Below are positions 61,301 through 64,000 of a DNA stretch of 64,000 nucleotides, one piece after another. Numbering within the stretch: the stretch's first letter is position 1; every line of letters starts with the position of its first letter. The notes under the pieces are model-generated. The model did no database searches. It saw only the letters and a program-made list of their open reading frames with translations, and had not been told where the DNA came from. Origin of the DNA: JBMNMS01 sp050953445 (GTDB taxonomy: Bacteria > Bacillota > Clostridia > Peptostreptococcales > Anaerovoracaceae); NCBI GenBank assembly GCA_050953445.1, contig JBMNMS010000001.1, forward strand, positions 1,116,001 through 1,180,000, in the 5' to 3' direction. The position numbers and the translations under genes were made by a program.

Positions 61301-64000
61301 CAGTTACAAATGCGAACACAAACAAAGGTACAGCAGTAGTAAGCGAAGACGGAACTGATGTAGATCCAGGAACAGATTGGGTAACACAGGCAGTGATGGA
61401 TGCTTATACAACTGCAATAGCCACAGCACAGGCTGTATTAGATAATGCAGGTGCAACCCAGCAGGATGTTGATGATGCGGTAACAGCATTAGGAACAGCA
61501 ACAACAACATTCAACGCTGCAAAAGCAGATGGAACCCAAAGAGAAGTTGAATCAGTTGAAGTACTAGCTGACATCAACGTAGCAAATGGAACAGCTATTG
61601 GTGGTGTAAGTTTACCAGCAAAAGTAGACGTTACTTTAGATGATACTTCTGTAGTAAATCTATCGGTAGCATGGGATGGTGGAACTCCAGCTTATGATGG
61701 AAACACAGCCGGAACTTATACATTTGCAGGAACCCTAACTATGGCTGATACAACAATGGCTAATACAGCAAATGTAAAAGCCAGTGTGAAGGTAGTAGTT
61801 GCGAAAGCACAATACACCGTAACCTTCGACGTAAATGATGGAAATGGAACATTAACTGCTGAGGTTGATGGTGTTGCTATTGACGATGGTGATGCTGTAG
61901 AAGAAGGTAAGGATGTTGTATTTACAGCAACACCAGATGCGGGCTACCAAGTAAGAATGTGGAAGAAAAACAATGTACTAGTTGGAGGTAACACCACAAA
62001 TAACTTAACAGTAGAAAACTTGGCTGAAGATACAGTAGTAATTGTTGAGTTTCAAGCAATTCCAGTAGAAGATGCGACCTTAGTAAGTCCAAAAGACTTT
62101 GATCTAAACGCACCTGCTGATGTAACCAGTGCAGTAACCTTAAATGATGCAACAGCAATTACAGGTATTGTAAATGGTGTAGCTTCTCTAGTAGAAGATA
62201 CCGATTACACATTTGATGGAACAACATTAACCATCAAACAAGCATACCTGGAAGGCTTAAGCGCAAACAAAGGTGACACAATAACCTTAGTAGTATCCTT
62301 TGATGAAGGAAACGACGCTAACTTAGTAATAAACGTCATTGATACAACACCAGCAAACAATGCACCAACAGTTAAAGCTGGTCAAGATACTCAAAGTGGT
62401 AACGCAACCCCAGCATCAAATGATGGCAAAACAGCAGCAGTACCTTATACGGGAGATGCTTCTGGATGGTTTGAAGATGCAGATGTTGCTGATACCTTAA
62501 CTTATGAATTAGTATCTGCAGTAGATGGTGATAGCACCGATGTATCAGGAGATGTAACTCTTAATGCAAATACAGGAGCAATCTCTTATACAGCGGCTGC
62601 AGCTCAAGCAGAAAAGACTGTAACCATAGTAGTAAAAGCAAATGACGGAACTGACGACAGCACAGGTAACGTAACGATTACCGTAACAGTTGGAGCAGTA
62701 CCGGCAGACCAGCCAGTAAACAACGCACCAACAGTTAAAGCTGGTCAAGATACTCAAAGTGGTAACGCAACCCCAGCATCAAATGATGGCAAAACAGCAG
62801 CAGTACCTTATACGGGAGATGCTTCTGGATGGTTTGAAGATGCAGATGTTGCTGATACCTTAACTTATGAATTAGTATCTGCAGTAGATGGTGATAGCAC
62901 CGATGTATCAGGAGATGTAACTCTTGATGTAAATACAGGAGAAATCTCTTATACAGCGGCTGCAGCTCAAGCAGGTAAAGAAGTAACAATAGTAGTAAAA
63001 GCAAATGACGGAACTGACGACAGCACAGGTAATGTAACAATTACCGTAACCGTTGGAGCAGTACCGGCAGACCAGCCAGCAGCAAACAACGCCCCTACAG
63101 TAGTAGTTGGTGAAGATACTCAAACTGGTGCTGCAACTCCAGCATCAAATGATGGAATAACACCAGCAGTAGACTATGAGGACGATGTATCAGCTTGGTT
63201 TGAAGATGCAGATGTTGCCGATACATTAACCTATGCAATAGTATCTGCAAAAGATGATGCTGACGTTGATGTATCTGCAGACGTAACTCTTGATGTAAAT
63301 ACAGGAGAAATCTCTTATACAGCGGCTGCAGCTCAAGCAGGTAAAGAAGTAACAATAGTAGTAAAAGCAAATGACGGAACTGACGACAGCACAGGTAATG
63401 TAACAATTACCGTAACCGTTGGAGCAGTACCGGCAGACCAGCCAGCAGCAAACAACGCCCCTACAGTAGTAGTTGGTGAAGATACTCAAACTGGTGCTGC
63501 AACTCCAGCATCAAATGATGGAATAACACCAGCAGTAGACTATGAGGACGATGTATCAGCTTGGTTTGAAGATGCAGATGTTGCCGATACATTAACCTAT
63601 GCAATAGTATCTGCAAAAGATGATGCTGACGTTGATGTATCTGCAGACGTAACTCTTGATGTAAATACAGGAGCAATCTCTTATACAGCGGCAGCAGCTC
63701 AAGCAGAAAAGACTGTAACCATAGTAGTAAAAGCAAATGACGGAACTGACGACAGCACAGGTAACGTAACGATTACCGTAACAGTTGGAGCAGTACCGGC
63801 AGACAAAAGCACAGATGCCACAGTAACCTCAGCAACTTACACAGTAAGTACAGTAGGTGGCGGCAGCGAAACAATAACCAACGTACCGTTTGGAACAGCG
63901 AAAGCTACCTTCTTAGCAGCCTTAACAAAAGGTAATGCTAACCAAACATGGGACGATTTAGGTATCCAAGATCCAGTAGTAACAAATGATACTCTGGAAG
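58321..64000 (+). CDS. Giant SLH-domain multidomain surface protein (3' end beyond window)
   Basis: Open frame of 1,893 residues with no stop before the right edge. ATG 58321 is seven bases after AAGGGAGG. Parts in order: signal peptide (1-25), an acidic repeat-like linker, three SLH domains (about 89-262), a beta-solenoid-like region (265-475), a Gly linker, a chitobiase C-terminal-like domain (about 500-595, with GAKIYYTKDGSAPS), seven FIVAR-like helical units (about 600-1070), a Big_4-like domain, an InlB B-repeat-like domain (about 1163-1245), an X2-like module (about 1250-1340), four tandem-95-like repeats (1346-1825), then DATVTSATYTVS. It is probably a major wall or S-layer protein. 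Carbohydrate binding is suggested by family, not shown. Confidence 0.93.
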   Translation, partial: MKQKKMLAILMTVMMVLTMMPLGVFADADETVSNVEEQVEEVTGESVDGATEEPGDAAIDKPGDDVTEEPGDAVTDEPEEEVAGESATKGFADMPNNWSTSALEKAVANGLLKGYAEGDKLLIKATAPIKRAEMAAVVNRAFGAVKKAGLGGVTDVAATSWYADDIAKAVMMGTFMKDNKMRPEDGITRQEAFTVLARAFKITSEGTGGLNSFTDKGQVAAWAENSLSAMVTAGYVQGSGGKINPKANISRAEFAVVMDNLVKQYIVSPGEVTEVVTKGNVLVRSSDVTLRNVTINGDLIIADGVGEGDVTLDGVTVTGRTVVRGGGENSIVIKGNSDLGKVIVYKVDGKVRIAVQGGADVEIIYIEDGSDDVKVEGTIGTLEVGGSSLVTTSNATITTAILSGEGASLILGSGTTVKNGEITGNASGITVDKGATVENIIISGDNAKIGGSGTVKTVEVKEGADGASVTTPNTKVVDGKEEVTTPPATGGGGGGNSSANKVSAITITPSIDVTGGVANGANVVLTMTTPTDGAKIYYTKDGSAPSEDSPEYDGGNKPVIDNDNLAGATITVRAKAFKSGMNPSDEATINITFKVVGYLQAYWDAVAEVEALDEDDYTTPSWALYEAAMVGVNLDLDENDAQGTIEDATDAINTALAILVKTSDVDTETYDAAVAQVQALNEEDYSDGWNAIEALDLTLTAKDGQAALDAEVTAIQNAIAGLVREDGKSNTILYDAAVAKVPADNDDDTYTTPSWTAFEAAIALADLTLTEDNEQVDINAATTAINNALGLLVETASVDTSAYAAKVAEVNALVKADYTNASWTLYEAAIGECDLTLTAKAGQAAIDNEVDAIQAALDLLVEKADLTDYNAALAAVDEKDYTEDSWEDYQLVVTANVVTAEDSQEDVNDATAAIIAAQADLVFAGQAALDAAKAAAAALDEEDYTEESWEALTDALALPETTNAEVVAKTTAINDAIDELEEAEVVDKSALTTAVTNANTNKGTAVVSEDGTDVDPGTDWVTQAVMDAYTTAIATAQAVLDNAGATQQDVDDAVTALGTATTTFNAAKADGTQREVESVEVLADINVANGTAIGGVSLPAKVDVTLDDTSVVNLSVAWDGGTPAYDGNTAGTYTFAGTLTMADTTMANTANVKASVKVVVAKAQYTVTFDVNDGNGTLTAEVDGVAIDDGDAVEEGKDVVFTATPDAGYQVRMWKKNNVLVGGNTTNNLTVENLAEDTVVIVEFQAIPVEDATLVSPKDFDLNAPADVTSAVTLNDATAITGIVNGVASLVEDTDYTFDGTTLTIKQAYLEGLSANKGDTITLVVSFDEGNDANLVINVIDTTPANNAPTVKAGQDTQSGNATPASNDGKTAAVPYTGDASGWFEDADVADTLTYELVSAVDGDSTDVSGDVTLNANTGAISYTAAAAQAEKTVTIVVKANDGTDDSTGNVTITVTVGAVPADQPVNNAPTVKAGQDTQSGNATPASNDGKTAAVPYTGDASGWFEDADVADTLTYELVSAVDGDSTDVSGDVTLDVNTGEISYTAAAAQAGKEVTIVVKANDGTDDSTGNVTITVTVGAVPADQPAANNAPTVVVGEDTQTGAATPASNDGITPAVDYEDDVSAWFEDADVADTLTYAIVSAKDDADVDVSADVTLDVNTGEISYTAAAAQAGKEVTIVVKANDGTDDSTGNVTITVTVGAVPADQPAANNAPTVVVGEDTQTGAATPASNDGITPAVDYEDDVSAWFEDADVADTLTYAIVSAKDDADVDVSADVTLDVNTGAISYTAAAAQAEKTVTIVVKANDGTDDSTGNVTITVTVGAVPADKSTDATVTSATYTVSTVGGGSETITNVPFGTAKATFLAALTKGNANQTWDDLGIQDPVVTNDTLE
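60118..61530 (+). repeat. Seven diverged FIVAR-like helical repeats
   Basis: Seven units of about 60-70 residues with the pattern Y-[DN]-A-A-[VL]-A-x-V, then L-x-E-x-D-Y-T-x-x-S-W, then an A-rich helix ending A-I-x-x-A-L-x-x-L. They resemble the FIVAR spacer domains of wall proteins. Unlike the 62-64 kb array, they are well diverged, so this part is older. Confidence 0.75.
62356..63801 (+). repeat. Four tandem-95-like repeats of about 366 bp
   Basis: Units begin at 62356, 62719, 63085 and 63451, each with NNAPTV, a FEDADVADTLTY block and a closing VTITVTVGAVPAD. They are 121-122 residues long. Units 1 and 2 share a first half; units 3 and 4 share a different first half. Tails of 2 and 3 match each other, and tails of 1 and 4 match each other. 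Confidence 0.93.

Noticed and set aside
58287..63736. Many reverse-strand frames opposite the giant SLH gene, rich in Leu/His or Ser/Pro
   Set aside because: They mirror the repeated, Ala/Thr/Val-rich codons of the forward gene, repeat with its period, and lack ribosome sites.
1..64000. tRNA, rRNA, insertion sequences, prophage or defence genes
   Set aside because: No cloverleaf with a T-loop pattern, transposase, integrase, phage structural gene or known defence cluster was recognised.

Overview
The window reads as chromosome from an anaerobic, endospore-forming Gram-positive bacterium of the Clostridia. The evidence is a BofA sporulation protein, strong AGGAGG-type ribosome binding sites, frequent TTG/GTG starts, a raiA-type structured RNA, PerR with rubrerythrin, SLH-anchored surface proteins and an anaerobe-style PduL acyltransferase. 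No species is assigned. Most of the first 44 kb is compact housekeeping DNA. The right third is dominated by two very large repeat-rich cell-surface proteins.

Layout. 1-2 kb: 3' end of recR, a reversed yaaL-like gene, bofA and an M15B peptidase. 2-6 kb: an IMP dehydrogenase of unusual type, then a three-gene polar amino-acid ABC transporter behind a good promoter and a long hairpin leader. 6-13.6 kb: radical SAM protein, YhaM nuclease, CCA-adding enzyme, RecD2 and ComF, then a raiA-motif RNA and hpf. 13.6-19.3 kb: cdaA-cdaR-glmM (c-di-AMP and cell wall), an ADP-ribosylglycohydrolase and rlmN. 19.3-27.7 kb: P-loop protein, secreted CAP protein, BMP-family lipoprotein, YgiQ-like radical SAM protein, an orphan beta-class DNA methyltransferase, YitT and an OppA-like lipoprotein. 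27.9-32.6 kb: rdgB, yihY, perR-rubrerythrin, a CYTH phosphatase and trigger factor. 32.7-38.6 kb: clpP-clpX-lon-engB-DUF1232-hpt. 38.6-42.4 kb: pduL, deoC, a 36-residue reverse-strand membrane peptide, and an APC permease with a small membrane partner. 42.4-44.4 kb: lgt-ychF on the reverse strand.

44.4-64 kb: a 1,839-residue metallophosphoesterase/Ig-like/SLH protein carrying five near-identical 468-bp repeats and an 801-bp duplication; a NYN-LOTUS protein convergent with cysK and an EamA exporter; two tandem acyl-CoA synthetases with a divergent DapB-like protein; and finally a giant SLH protein (at least 1,893 residues) that runs off the right edge.

I found no tRNA, rRNA, insertion sequence, prophage, CRISPR array or defence island. 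The most noteworthy items are the raiA RNA, the homogenised repeat arrays, the Tritrichomonas-like IMPDH, the divergent DapB homologue, the orphan methyltransferase, the permease/small-membrane-protein pair and the short reverse-strand membrane peptide.
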